A DNA stretch of 64,000 nt, taken from contig CAXBCR010000003.1 in the NCBI GenBank assembly GCA_963974475.1, forward strand, positions 62,001-126,000, given 5' to 3'. Shown piece by piece: positions 57,152-64,000 of this stretch. Under the pieces are notes generated by a model. The model was not told the DNA's origin, searched no databases, and saw nothing but the letters and a program-made list of their open reading frames with translations. Both the position numbers and the translations under genes were made by a program. The stretch is from CAJXZP01 sp963974475. Lineage in GTDB: Bacteria > Bacteroidota > Bacteroidia > Flavobacteriales_G > Salibacteraceae. Within the stretch, counting starts at the first letter, position 1. The number at the start of each line of letters is the position of its first letter.

Positions 57152-58176
57152 TGGTCTTCTAAAATTACGTGTTCCATTGTTGGAATGGCTGCGGTGTCTT
57201 TTTCAACGTTTTTGACTAAAAATTGACGGATTTCCGTATCATTAATCAAACCAATTAAAGTGTCTAAAGCAATTTTTCGTTGTGATTCGTTTTTCCATTG
57301 GGTCACTTCCTTTGCGGCAGTAAATCGCAAATAATCTTTGTATTCATTCACCGTAAAGTTACTGTCCACAAATGTAATTTGTTGCTGAATATTGGTTTCA
57401 GAAGTGGGAACGCCTGCTCTATTCCATACGTAATTCACAATAAAATCATAAAACTCCGGATTGCTGCTAGCGTTGGTGTCGTTGATATTCAACACGTCTG
57501 TAAAATGAAAGTAATCGGCAGATAATTCTTGCGAATTTTCGTTTCTATACAATGGATAAGCCTCTATTTGACTCGCCATAAAATACAAATTAGTCAGCGA
57601 TTCTTGCTGCATAAATCGAGGACTTCCGGTGGGATGATTAGAAATATACATCACCAACTGTGTGTCCATTTTACCCCGAAGTAGTTCTATTGATTCGATA
57701 AATTGTTTTTCATCATAGGCGTAATACCTGTTTTGATTGGCCAAGAAATTTGCTTGTTCTAACGCACGGTCAAAAAGATAGCGCGATTCGTATTTAAGCT
57801 TACCCGAATAATCTGGTTTTTCAGTTGGTTGAGTAGCATCAAAATCTAGCGACAGTCTTTTGCCATGTTGCACGAAATAAAGATTTTTATTATGGTCGTA
57901 TTCCAAGTAATAATAACCCTCTAATAAATCTAAAGGTCGCACAAAAATCCCGTTTGAATCTACGGGAATATCTAAATAGAAAGAAGGTTCACGGCCTTTT
58001 ATTTTTTCCAATGGAGTGAGCGCGCTGTAAAAAGATACGGTAGAATCGGTAAGATTTAAAATTTCAGCATCTACGCCATTTTTTACCGGTTTTTCTTTGT
58101 TCCCGCCACATGATATAAGTAATAAGGAAATACAACCTACTACGCAATAGGTTTTAAATGACTGTAAATTCCGCAT
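57148..58176 (-). CDS. Hypothetical lipoprotein
   Basis: Predicted lipoprotein of 342 aa starting at ATG 58176 (MRNLQSFKTY), with a lipobox LLISC followed by GGNKEK. An in-frame ATG five codons earlier (58191) is possible but would lengthen the signal n-region. The domain is not clearly recognised; a DUF4369-like N-terminal half (as in TlpA-type proteins) is a weak possibility, but no thioredoxin CxxC is present. It overlaps the next upstream gene and lgt. Confidence 0.7.
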   Translation of the reverse strand: MRNLQSFKTYCVVGCISLLLISCGGNKEKPVKNGVDAEILNLTDSTVSFYSALTPLEKIKGREPSFYLDIPVDSNGIFVRPLDLLEGYYYLEYDHNKNLYFVQHGKRLSLDFDATQPTEKPDYSGKLKYESRYLFDRALEQANFLANQNRYYAYDEKQFIESIELLRGKMDTQLVMYISNHPTGSPRFMQQESLTNLYFMASQIEAYPLYRNENSQELSADYFHFTDVLNINDTNASSNPEFYDFIVNYVWNRAGVPTSETNIQQQITFVDSNFTVNEYKDYLRFTAAKEVTQWKNESQRKIALDTLIGLINDTEIRQFLVKNVEKDTAAIPTMEHVILEDQ

Positions 58177-58585
58177 AAAATGCTCCTCCATTTATTGTTC
58201 CTGTAACTTTATAGTATAGCCTTCCGTTATTATAAAAACCGTCAATTGTGTCCGCATATTGATAAACTCCTTTTCCGTTTTTAATATCCGATAAAACCAT
58301 GCTGCTAGATGATCCAGAAATTGTACAATCAAATGAATCACCCCCTTGTGTCGCAACGTGAATAAGCTTTTTGTCAAGTCCACTCACCACCAAATTAATT
58401 TGACTTGAAAAATTATCGCCTGGATTGTCGGCATAATTTACCACATAATTCCCGCTAAAAGGACCGGCTATTTCTCCTGTGATATCAGGGTCTACCGTAA
58501 TTGTTGGAGGCTGTTGGCAACCGCTAAATGTAGCAATGGCCACACCAAAAAAGGCGAAAATGGCGAATGTTAAAAGTTTTCTCAT
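58154..58585 (-). CDS. Small hypothetical lipoprotein
   Basis: Protein of 143 aa with a signal ending in a lipobox-like TFSGC (Cys23) and a beta-rich remainder (DPDITGEIAGPFSGNYVVNY, DSFDCTISGSSSS). It resembles small secreted Bacteroidota proteins of unknown function. It is 8 bases downstream of aspS and overlaps the following lipoprotein gene. Confidence 0.65.
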   Translation of the reverse strand: MRKLLTFAIFAFFGVAIATFSGCQQPPTITVDPDITGEIAGPFSGNYVVNYADNPGDNFSSQINLVVSGLDKKLIHVATQGGDSFDCTISGSSSSMVLSDIKNGKGVYQYADTIDGFYNNGRLYYKVTGTINGGAFYAEFTVI

Positions 58586-58593
58586 GGCTTAAA

Positions 58594-60348
58594 TTATGCT
58601 TTGTCTTGTTTTACAACCCGTAAAGTTAACTCTTCTAGTTGTTCTTGCGAAACCGGAGAAGGAGAATCAATCATTACATCACGTCCTGAATTATTTTTAG
58701 GGAATGCGATGAAATCTCTAATAGACTCTTGCCCTGAAATTACGGCTGCAATTCTGTCTAATCCGAAAGCAATTCCTCCGTGTGGGGGTGCTCCGTATTC
58801 AAATGCGTTTAATAAGAATCCAAATTGTTCTTGGGCTTCTTCTTTAGTAAATCCTAATGCATCAAACATCTGACTTTGAATGTTTTTATCGTGAATACGG
58901 ATAGAACCTCCCCCTAACTCTACGCCATTCACTACCATATCGTAAGCGTTTGCATATACGTTTTTCGGGTCGGTAGCTAGTTTCTCTAAGTCTCCAGGAA
59001 TTGGAGAGGTAAAAGGATGGTGCATGGCATGAAAACGACCACTTTCTTCATCCCATTCTAATAGTGGGAAATCTACAATCCATAAAGGAGAAAAGCCTCC
59101 ATCACGGTATCCTAAACGGTCTCCCATTTCTAAACGAAGCACGTTCATGGCGTTTTGCGTTTTTGCTAAATCACCACTCATTACCAACATTAAATCGCCC
59201 GGTTGTGCATTATCTAATGCGCCCCATGCTTGCAAATCTTCTTGGCTGTAAAATTTATCTACCGATGATTTTACGGAACCATCTTCATTAAATTTCACCC
59301 AGATTAATCCTTGAGCGCCTACTTGAGGACGTTTTACAAAATCAACTAATTTATCTAAATCTTTTCTTGAATAGGTGGCTAATCCTTTGGCTACAATACC
59401 AATTACAGCTTCGGCTTCGTCAAATATTTTGAAATCATGTCCTTGCGCCAAATCGGTCAAGTACTGAAATTTCATATCAAATCGTGTATCTGGCTTATCC
59501 GAACCAAAATCACGCATGGCATCATCGTATTTCATACGAGGAAACTCTGGTAAATCCACATTTTGCAATTTCTTGAATAAGTGTTTGGCTAAGCCTTCAA
59601 ATGTTTCTAAAATATCATTACGTTCCACAAATGCCATTTCGCAATCAATTTGCGTAAACTCTGGTTGTCGATCGGCACGTAAATCTTCATCTCTAAAACA
59701 ACGCACAATTTGAAAATAACGGTCGTAACCAGAAATCATCAATAATTGCTTAAACGTTTGAGGCGATTGAGGTAACGCATAAAACTGTCCCGGATTCATA
59801 CGCGATGGCACCACAAAATCACGTGCTCCCTCTGGAGTGGACTTGATTAAGTAGGGTGTTTCAATATCTAAAAACTCACGACTATCTAAAAAGTTACGTG
59901 TTTCAAGGGTGAGTTTATGACGCAAACGCACGTTGTTTTGCAACGGATTTCTACGTAAATCCAAATAGCGGTACTTCATTCTAATTTCTTCTCCACCATC
60001 CGTATCATCTTCAATAGTGAATGGAGGCGTTTTAGATTGATTTAAAATCGTTAGTTTACCTACTTTAATTTCAATCTCACCGGTAGGCATTTTTTTGTTC
60101 TTACTGGAACGTTCAATTACCTCACCTTCAATAGAAATCACAAATTCACGACCAAGAGTACCAGCTTCTGAACCCAATGCCTCATTGTCTTCCATGTTGA
60201 AAGCCAATTGCGTAATTCCATAACGGTCACGTAAATCAATAAATGTCATACCGCCCAATTTACGGGAGCGTTGCACCCATCCGGAAAGGGTGACAGTTTG
60301 ACCTACATTCTTAATATTCAGTTCTCCACAAGTGTGCGTACGATACAT
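58594..60348 (-). CDS. aspS: Aspartate--tRNA ligase
   Basis: Class II synthetase of 584 aa. The N-terminal OB-fold binds the anticodon (GWVQRSRKLGGMTFIDLRDR near residue 24). Motif 2 is FRDEDLRADRQPEFTQID, the bacterial GAD insertion lies at about 300-420, and motif 3 is FGLDRIAAV near the end. Full length. -7 box at 60371-60378. It leads a probable operon with two lipoproteins and lgt. Confidence 0.98.
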   Translation of the reverse strand: MYRTHTCGELNIKNVGQTVTLSGWVQRSRKLGGMTFIDLRDRYGITQLAFNMEDNEALGSEAGTLGREFVISIEGEVIERSSKNKKMPTGEIEIKVGKLTILNQSKTPPFTIEDDTDGGEEIRMKYRYLDLRRNPLQNNVRLRHKLTLETRNFLDSREFLDIETPYLIKSTPEGARDFVVPSRMNPGQFYALPQSPQTFKQLLMISGYDRYFQIVRCFRDEDLRADRQPEFTQIDCEMAFVERNDILETFEGLAKHLFKKLQNVDLPEFPRMKYDDAMRDFGSDKPDTRFDMKFQYLTDLAQGHDFKIFDEAEAVIGIVAKGLATYSRKDLDKLVDFVKRPQVGAQGLIWVKFNEDGSVKSSVDKFYSQEDLQAWGALDNAQPGDLMLVMSGDLAKTQNAMNVLRLEMGDRLGYRDGGFSPLWIVDFPLLEWDEESGRFHAMHHPFTSPIPGDLEKLATDPKNVYANAYDMVVNGVELGGGSIRIHDKNIQSQMFDALGFTKEEAQEQFGFLLNAFEYGAPPHGGIAFGLDRIAAVISGQESIRDFIAFPKNNSGRDVMIDSPSPVSQEQLEELTLRVVKQDKA

Positions 60349-60370
60349 TTCTTCTTGGTTTTAAAGCGGG

Positions 60371-60378
60371 CAAAATTA
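60371..60378 (-). promoter_or_regulatory. -7 promoter box for aspS
   Basis: The minus strand reads TAATTTTG (TAnnTTTG), 22 bases upstream of the aspS ATG. Confidence 0.5.
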
Positions 60379-60489
60379 ATGGAATATCGCTGAGAATGGG
60401 TGTGTTTTAACGGATTTTATATATAAGGTGAAAGGGGTAGGTTTTAGGGAGTGAAAAATGGGTGGTAATTGCGATTATTTCTTGGTAAT

Positions 60490-60585
60490 AATAGCAATGG
60501 GTTGATGTGTTATTGCGAAAAAGTGTCAGTGGATTGATATTTTATTGTAAAAAAGTGTCAGTGGGTTGATGTTTTTGCATAGCTT
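60490..60585 (+). repeat. Three 32-bp direct repeats upstream of the AAA ATPase
   Basis: Units begin at 60490, 60522 and 60554. The second and third share AGTGTCAGTGGRTTGAT exactly apart from one base; the first is more diverged (CAATGGGTTGATG...). Each continues with a T-rich stretch and TTG(C/T). The third runs into the -7 box TAGCTTTG at 60580-60587, so the array overlaps the promoter. Confidence 0.7.
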
Positions 60586-60587
60586 TG
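60580..60587 (+). promoter_or_regulatory. -7 promoter box for the AAA ATPase
   Basis: TAGCTTTG (TAnnTTTG) lies 22 bases upstream of the ATG at 60610. Confidence 0.5.
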
Positions 60588-60609
60588 TAATGCATTAAAT
60601 ATATTAGCT

Positions 60610-61803
60610 ATGGAATTGTTACAAACCAAATTCTATCAAAAATACAAGTTTACCCATACAGAAATGGTTCGAGAAATAACTCATTCTATCGATTGGTCTA
60701 ACCGTTTAATTGGAATAAAAGGAAGTCGTGGAGTGGGCAAAACCACCCTGATTTTGCAACACATTAAACAAAACTACAAGCCAAATCATAAGGTGCTATA
60801 CATCAGTTTAGACGATTTATATTTCACGCAAAATTCTTTATACAGCTTGGTAGATTCGTTTCATAAAAAAGGGGGAGAATTATTAGCGATTGATGAAGTG
60901 CACAAATACGAAAATTGGGCGATTGAAATAAAAAATATTTATGACGATATGCCAAGCCTTAAAATGATTTTCACCGGCTCATCACTTTTGCATTTACACC
61001 ACGCTAAAGCTGATTTAAGCCGAAGAGCAGTGATGTATCAAATGCCGGGACTTTCGTTTCGAGAGTTTTTAATATTTCAACAAAATGAAGCCTTTAAAAA
61101 CTACTCTTTAAATGAGATTTTAGAAAACCACATTGAAATAGCTATGGAGATTTCATCTAAGATAAAACCCTTGGAGCTTTTTGGGCAGTATTTGAATTTT
61201 GGATATTATCCATTTTATAAAGAAAACAAAAATTCTTTTCACCAAAAGCTATCGGAAACTATATTGACTGTTTTAGAAGTGGATATTCCCCAATTTGCTA
61301 GTATTCAAACTTCCAATATCACGTATTTAAAAAAATTACTCGCAATTATCAGCAATTCCGTACCCTTTAAACCAAACATGAAGTCGCTAAGTAGCCGCAC
61401 CGGAATAAGCTTAAACACCATGAAAGCCTATTTAAAACTACTTGCTGACGCTGAATTATTGCAACTATTATACGTAAGTGGGAAAGGGATAAATAGCCTC
61501 AACAAACCCGAAAAAATATATTTGGGGAACACCAACTTAATTTACAATCAAGGAGGCGCTACGCCAAATATGGGTAACATAAGAGAGACCTTTTTCTTTA
61601 ACCAATTGCAAGTTAAACACCGTGTAGAAGCTTCAAGAAAATCTGACTTCTTAGTGAATGATACGTTCACTTTTGAGGTAGGTGGCCAAAACAAAACAAC
61701 CAAGCAAATACAAAATATTGAAAACGCTTACGTGGCGAAAGATGATATTGAAATAGGAGCTGGAAACGTTATTCCGTTATGGTTATTTGGTTTTTTGAAT
61801 TAA
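60610..61803 (+). CDS. AAA family ATPase (AAA_14/DUF4143-type)
   Basis: Protein of 397 aa. Walker A GSRGVGKT is at 38-45, Walker B ELLAIDEVHKYENW at about 90-103, and sensor MIFTGSSLL near 120. A winged-helix-like region (SLSSRTGISLNTMKAYLKLL, near 260-280) and a DUF4143-type C-terminal nuclease-like domain (SDFLVNDTFTFEVGG) follow. Members are widespread, patchily distributed and of unknown role, often considered toxin- or defence-related accessory genes. Single gene with three direct repeats upstream. Confidence 0.85.
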   Translation: MELLQTKFYQKYKFTHTEMVREITHSIDWSNRLIGIKGSRGVGKTTLILQHIKQNYKPNHKVLYISLDDLYFTQNSLYSLVDSFHKKGGELLAIDEVHKYENWAIEIKNIYDDMPSLKMIFTGSSLLHLHHAKADLSRRAVMYQMPGLSFREFLIFQQNEAFKNYSLNEILENHIEIAMEISSKIKPLELFGQYLNFGYYPFYKENKNSFHQKLSETILTVLEVDIPQFASIQTSNITYLKKLLAIISNSVPFKPNMKSLSSRTGISLNTMKAYLKLLADAELLQLLYVSGKGINSLNKPEKIYLGNTNLIYNQGGATPNMGNIRETFFFNQLQVKHRVEASRKSDFLVNDTFTFEVGGQNKTTKQIQNIENAYVAKDDIEIGAGNVIPLWLFGFLN

Positions 61804-61806
61804 ATG

Positions 61807-61848
61807 GGGTGATTTAAAAGAACCAAGATAACACACTGAAAATCACCC
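61807..61848. repeat. Inverted repeat after the AAA ATPase, followed by C8
   Basis: GGGTGATTT at 61807-61815 and AAATCACCC at 61840-61848 are perfect 9-bp inverted arms around a 24-base loop, beginning 4 bases after the stop. A run of eight C (61850-61857) follows. It may be a weak terminator; there is no T-run. Confidence 0.5.
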
Positions 61849-61864
61849 ACCCCCCCCTAAAATA

Positions 61865-61898
61865 GTAAATCCATTTAACACTATTTATTTGGATTTAC
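61865..61898. promoter_or_regulatory. Operator-like inverted repeat upstream of the HTH gene
   Basis: GTAAATCCA at 61865-61873 and TGGATTTAC at 61890-61898 are perfect inverted arms with 16 bases between. It lies 107 bases upstream of the HTH ATG and could bind a dimeric regulator. Confidence 0.4.
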
Positions 61899-62004
61899 CG
61901 TTTGTTCCGTAGTATAATTGTAGCACCAAAAACAACGACCAACATTTTTACTCCGTAACAAATTCATATTTATTAAACAATACCCGATCCACAAATAATA
62001 CCGA

Positions 62005-62337
62005 ATGAAAAAAATTAAAAACCTGTGTGCGGTACACCGCGCCATCAAAACTCAAATTAAAGGATCCACCCCCGAAATTGCAAAACAAGTAGGATTATCA
62101 CGAAGCTGTTTTTACAAATACATAGAAGGAATAGAAAACTTTGGTGCAGAAGTGGCTTACTCACGTACTGCCCGATGCTTTTCGTACCAATCTCCATTCG
62201 AACTTAAGTTAGAAATTAATGCTGAAGGCATGAATCAAATATATGGAGGAAGAAATTTTCTTCCGTCCACGAAAAATGGACGGAAGGGTTTTATGTTTGG
62301 CATCTCAAAGGAGGATGACCACCTTAATTTGAAATAA
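62005..62337 (+). CDS. Small HTH protein with GG-leader-like C-terminus
   Basis: Protein of 110 aa. The N-terminal half is a helix-turn-helix (about residues 20-42: GSTPEIAKQVGLSRSCFYKY) followed by a wing-like strand pair (FGAEVAYSRTARCFSY). After FELKLEINAEGMNQIYGG (GG at 81-82) comes a basic, 28-residue tail. EGMNQIYGG resembles the end of double-glycine leader peptides of Bacteroidota precursor peptides. Small proteins with this layout recur in flavobacteria, to my recollection; function is not established. The tail coding region contains a perfect 10-bp inverted repeat. Confidence 0.7.
   Translation: MKKIKNLCAVHRAIKTQIKGSTPEIAKQVGLSRSCFYKYIEGIENFGAEVAYSRTARCFSYQSPFELKLEINAEGMNQIYGGRNFLPSTKNGRKGFMFGISKEDDHLNLK
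62260..62286. repeat. Perfect 10-bp inverted repeat inside the HTH gene tail
   Basis: CTTCCGTCCA at 62260-62269 and TGGACGGAAG at 62277-62286 are separated by 7 bases. The mRNA would form a strong hairpin shortly after the GG codons. Confidence 0.75.
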
Positions 62338-62395
62338 CGAAAAAACAGACAACCCAAGTTGTCCATTAAAATATTCTGATACGTATCGGAAAAAG

Positions 62396-62426
62396 AAAAA
62401 AAGGAAGTGCGGCAACACTTCCTTTT
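62396..62426. terminator. Hairpin terminator (small RNA; possibly also the HTH gene)
   Basis: GGAAGTG at 62403-62409, loop of 6, CACTTCC at 62416-62422. On the minus strand it is followed by T7; on the plus strand only by T4, so it is best as the end of the minus-strand RNA. Confidence 0.75.
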
Positions 62427-62498
62427 AAAGACGCATCTAGTCTCGGCTTGCCGGCTATGATAACGTGTGCATATCAGCAACTGTAGGTGCCGAAAATG
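62396..62498 (-). ncRNA. Candidate small RNA on the minus strand, about 100 nt
   Basis: A minus-strand -7 box TACCTTTG (62512-62505) is followed by about 100 bases of relatively GC-richer, structured sequence and a textbook terminator: GGAAGTG / CACTTCC stem around TTGCCG with a T7 tail at 62402-62396. Inside, TCGGC near the 5' end can pair with GCCGA, enclosing a TGATA/TATCA hairpin; a GAC/GTC hairpin precedes the terminator. There is no open reading frame of note. The family is not recognised. Confidence 0.6.
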
Positions 62499-62504
62499 CA
62501 GTGG

Positions 62505-62512
62505 CAAAGGTA
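62505..62512 (-). promoter_or_regulatory. -7 promoter box for the candidate small RNA
   Basis: TACCTTTG on the minus strand matches TAnnTTTG. The start of transcription would be near 62498. The -33 region is A/T only, with no clear TTTG. Confidence 0.5.
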
Positions 62513-62549
62513 TTTTTATTTTTAGAGTAGGTGTTTTAAATATATTATT

Positions 62550-62732
62550 ATGAAAAAGTTAGAAAAATTGAAATCAAATAAACTTGATTTATCAATGCAA
62601 AAGTCGGTAAAAGGTGGACTCCCTATCTATGTGCCAATCCAAATGGTTACCCATGTTATTGATTCAGGAAAGATCGGGCCGCAAAATGCCAGTGATGAAG
62701 GTAATCCTGGATATTATGATACTATGGATTAA
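62550..62732 (+). CDS. Double-glycine leader precursor peptide (RiPP/bacteriocin-like)
   Basis: Peptide of 60 aa. The first 23 residues, MKKLEKLKSNKLDLSMQKSV plus KGG, are the amphipathic Lys/Leu-rich leader ending in GG typical of Bacteroidota natural-product precursors processed by C39 peptidase transporters. The 37-residue core (24-60) begins LPIYVPIQMVTHV and has an acidic, Gly/Pro/Tyr-rich end without Cys. It has no strong SD. A terminator follows directly. No modification enzyme or transporter is inside the window; genes to the right are unknown. Confidence 0.7.
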   Translation: MKKLEKLKSNKLDLSMQKSVKGGLPIYVPIQMVTHVIDSGKIGPQNASDEGNPGYYDTMD

Positions 62733-62745
62733 TTATTCAATTAAT

Positions 62746-62775
62746 AAAAGAAGGGTAGGATTCTACCCTTCTTTT
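62746..62775 (+). terminator. Terminator after the precursor peptide
   Basis: GAAGGGTAG at 62750-62758, a GATT loop and CTACCCTTC at 62763-62771, flanked by AAAA and TTTTT. It separates the peptide gene from the downstream surface protein gene. Confidence 0.9.
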
Positions 62776-62792
62776 TAATAAATTTTACTTTG

Positions 62793-64000
62793 ATGAAGTA
62801 TTCCATTTTAATTTTTCTGTTATTTATAACAATGTGCCTTTCTGGACAGAATGTTGTCCGAGGTAGAATCATTGATGGAAATAATGAGGGTGTTTCTTAT
62901 GCTACCATTCAAACTGGAGATAATCAAACTATTTCAAATGACGGTGGTTACTTTGAACTGAAAACAAACTTGGACACGGTTGTTTTAACCATTAGACATG
63001 TTAGTTTTTTGACCAAAACGGATACCATTAATATTCTTACAAACGATAGGTTTATTAGCATTACGCTCATCAAAAAAGAGATTAATCTAGATTCTGTTAC
63101 AGTTAATGAAAAGCGATACCCTGATTTTTTGATGGACTACGAAATTTCCAAAGGAGTTATTTATACGCTCAACCGCAGAAATAAAAAGCGATTTGTGAAA
63201 ACCTTCAATCCTGAAAAAAGTTGGTTAATAGAAAAAGAGGTTTCTAAAAAATACAACGACATCAAAAAAGATTGTTTCGGTAATATTCATCTTATAGCTG
63301 ACGATAGTGTGAGGCAAATTTTTGTGTATAACAATGATATTTTCACCATTGCAAACTTCTCTATAGCAGAATTTCAGAAACAGTTAGAACCATGCGTAGC
63401 TGCTTTTGATAATAGAATTATTACATCAAAATATGCCAACCATGACCAACAATTAATTCTTGATTTGTACCACAATAAATCAGTTACACATTTTGCTAAT
63501 ATATGGGATGAAGAAGCTACTAAAAATGCCCAATCATACTATTCTGAAATCATTAGATTGTATTATCAAAACACGCCTGAGGAACAAAACATTATTGAAC
63601 TAGGGGTATGGGATGGAGACCTGGTAAAGCTTATTGTTCCATACGCAATAATAGCTTCAAATGGAACGATTCTTCGTTCTGGTTGGACTACGGAACAAAT
63701 CGGTTGGTATAAAAACGTTGCAGCCAAACCATTGTATTGTCCTGTTTTTGTTCTGGATGAAAATTTGATACTATTTGATTTTGTGAACGGGGTATTGAAA
63801 ACCTATCGCTTTGATGGGCAATTGCTTAACTCTATACCAATTTCATTCCACAAGAATAAAGGATGGGTTGAGCAAGTTTTAGCAGATGAAGCAACAGGAA
63901 AGTTATATACCATTTACCAACTAAACGGGGCTTATTTCATTAGCGAAATAAATACAGAAGATGGTACTATTAAAGAGTTAAAACCTTGCTTCTCGAAGCA
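62793..64000 (+). CDS. Carboxypeptidase-like regulatory domain protein (partial)
   Basis: The open frame begins at ATG 62793 and runs off the right edge (402 codons present). A signal peptide ends near MCLSGQ, followed by a CarboxypepD_reg-like domain (about 20-100: VVRGRIIDGNNEGVSYATIQ), which is common in Bacteroidota envelope proteins. The remainder has repeated beta-strand segments resembling 6-bladed propeller or NHL-type repeats (LYTIYQLNGAYFISEINTED near the end). It is not a SusC start, since no plug motif is seen. Function unknown. Confidence 0.75.
   Translation, partial: MKYSILIFLLFITMCLSGQNVVRGRIIDGNNEGVSYATIQTGDNQTISNDGGYFELKTNLDTVVLTIRHVSFLTKTDTINILTNDRFISITLIKKEINLDSVTVNEKRYPDFLMDYEISKGVIYTLNRRNKKRFVKTFNPEKSWLIEKEVSKKYNDIKKDCFGNIHLIADDSVRQIFVYNNDIFTIANFSIAEFQKQLEPCVAAFDNRIITSKYANHDQQLILDLYHNKSVTHFANIWDEEATKNAQSYYSEIIRLYYQNTPEEQNIIELGVWDGDLVKLIVPYAIIASNGTILRSGWTTEQIGWYKNVAAKPLYCPVFVLDENLILFDFVNGVLKTYRFDGQLLNSIPISFHKNKGWVEQVLADEATGKLYTIYQLNGAYFISEINTEDGTIKELKPCFSK

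Noticed and set aside
62341..62364. Hairpin GACAAC/GTTGTC after the HTH gene
   Set aside because: Only six pairs and no T-run; not convincing as a terminator.
62379..62392. Palindrome GATACGTATC
   Set aside because: Short, outside any clear promoter position, and near the terminator; no partner site found.
62235..62507. Minus-strand open frame of 90 codons across the HTH gene end and the RNA candidate
   Set aside because: It overlaps a real gene on the other strand, contains the hairpin terminator and has no recognisable domain; the small RNA explanation fits better.
1..64000. CRISPR arrays, insertion sequences, prophage or integrase genes
   Set aside because: No direct-repeat/spacer structure, transposase or integrase motif was found on either strand.

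Overview
The window is AT-rich chromosomal DNA from a member of the Bacteroidota, most likely a Flavobacteriales-type bacterium. Supporting signs are a SusC/SusD pair, type IX secretion (T9SS) C-terminal sorting domains of type A and type B, the neighbourhood panC / short starch synthase / DUF4270 lipoprotein / glmS, a CusA-TolC fusion, a mevalonate-type isoprenoid cluster, and many genes preceded by the Bacteroidota -7 box TAnnTTTG, usually without a Shine-Dalgarno sequence. Most of the window is ordinary core genome. I see no phage, insertion sequence, rRNA operon or CRISPR array.

Layout. 1-8.3 kb: partial dsbD-type reductase, queuosine-precursor transporter, DUF3108 protein, and a minus-strand run of radA, rfaE2-like, flippase-like, panD and panC. 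8.3-14.5 kb: short starch synthase-like protein, DUF4270 lipoprotein and glmS, then a TM2 protein and an S41 protease on the minus strand. 14.9-19.7 kb: an orphan susCD pair. 19.8-23.9 kb: an atypical short-chain dehydrogenase (SDR), a secreted reprolysin-like protein with HQLGH in place of HExxH behind a 10-bp tandem repeat, a small lipoprotein and a decayed tandem copy of it. 23.9-28.1 kb: two kynurenine-branch enzymes separated by an 8-bp tandem repeat array, then a patatin/beta-barrel protein. 28.2-33.1 kb: long-form PurF, mevalonate diphosphate decarboxylase, a GHMP kinase and a UbiA prenyltransferase. 33-44 kb: a type B T9SS adhesin-like protein, an aminotransferase, a ClC protein, a MORN/TonB protein, an antiporter, a small secreted protein, rseP and tRNA-Arg(CCG). 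44.6-52.3 kb: a two-component system and a metal RND efflux pump. 52.4-60.3 kb: flotillin/NfeD, an FAD protein, lgt, two lipoproteins and aspS. 60.6-64 kb: accessory-looking DNA with a DUF4143-type AAA ATPase, an HTH protein ending in a GG motif, a probable small RNA on the opposite strand, a GG-leader precursor peptide and a partial CarboxypepD-type surface protein.

How the genes work together. The clearest functional unit is the response regulator, histidine kinase, CusA-TolC fusion and adaptor. TTAA half-sites spaced exactly 11 bp lie before both the regulator gene and the pump gene, so the regulator probably controls both. The best candidate for an undescribed system is the right edge (62.0-64.0 kb): HTH protein with a GG-leader-like tail, minus-strand RNA candidate, GG-leader peptide, and a large surface protein leaving the window.
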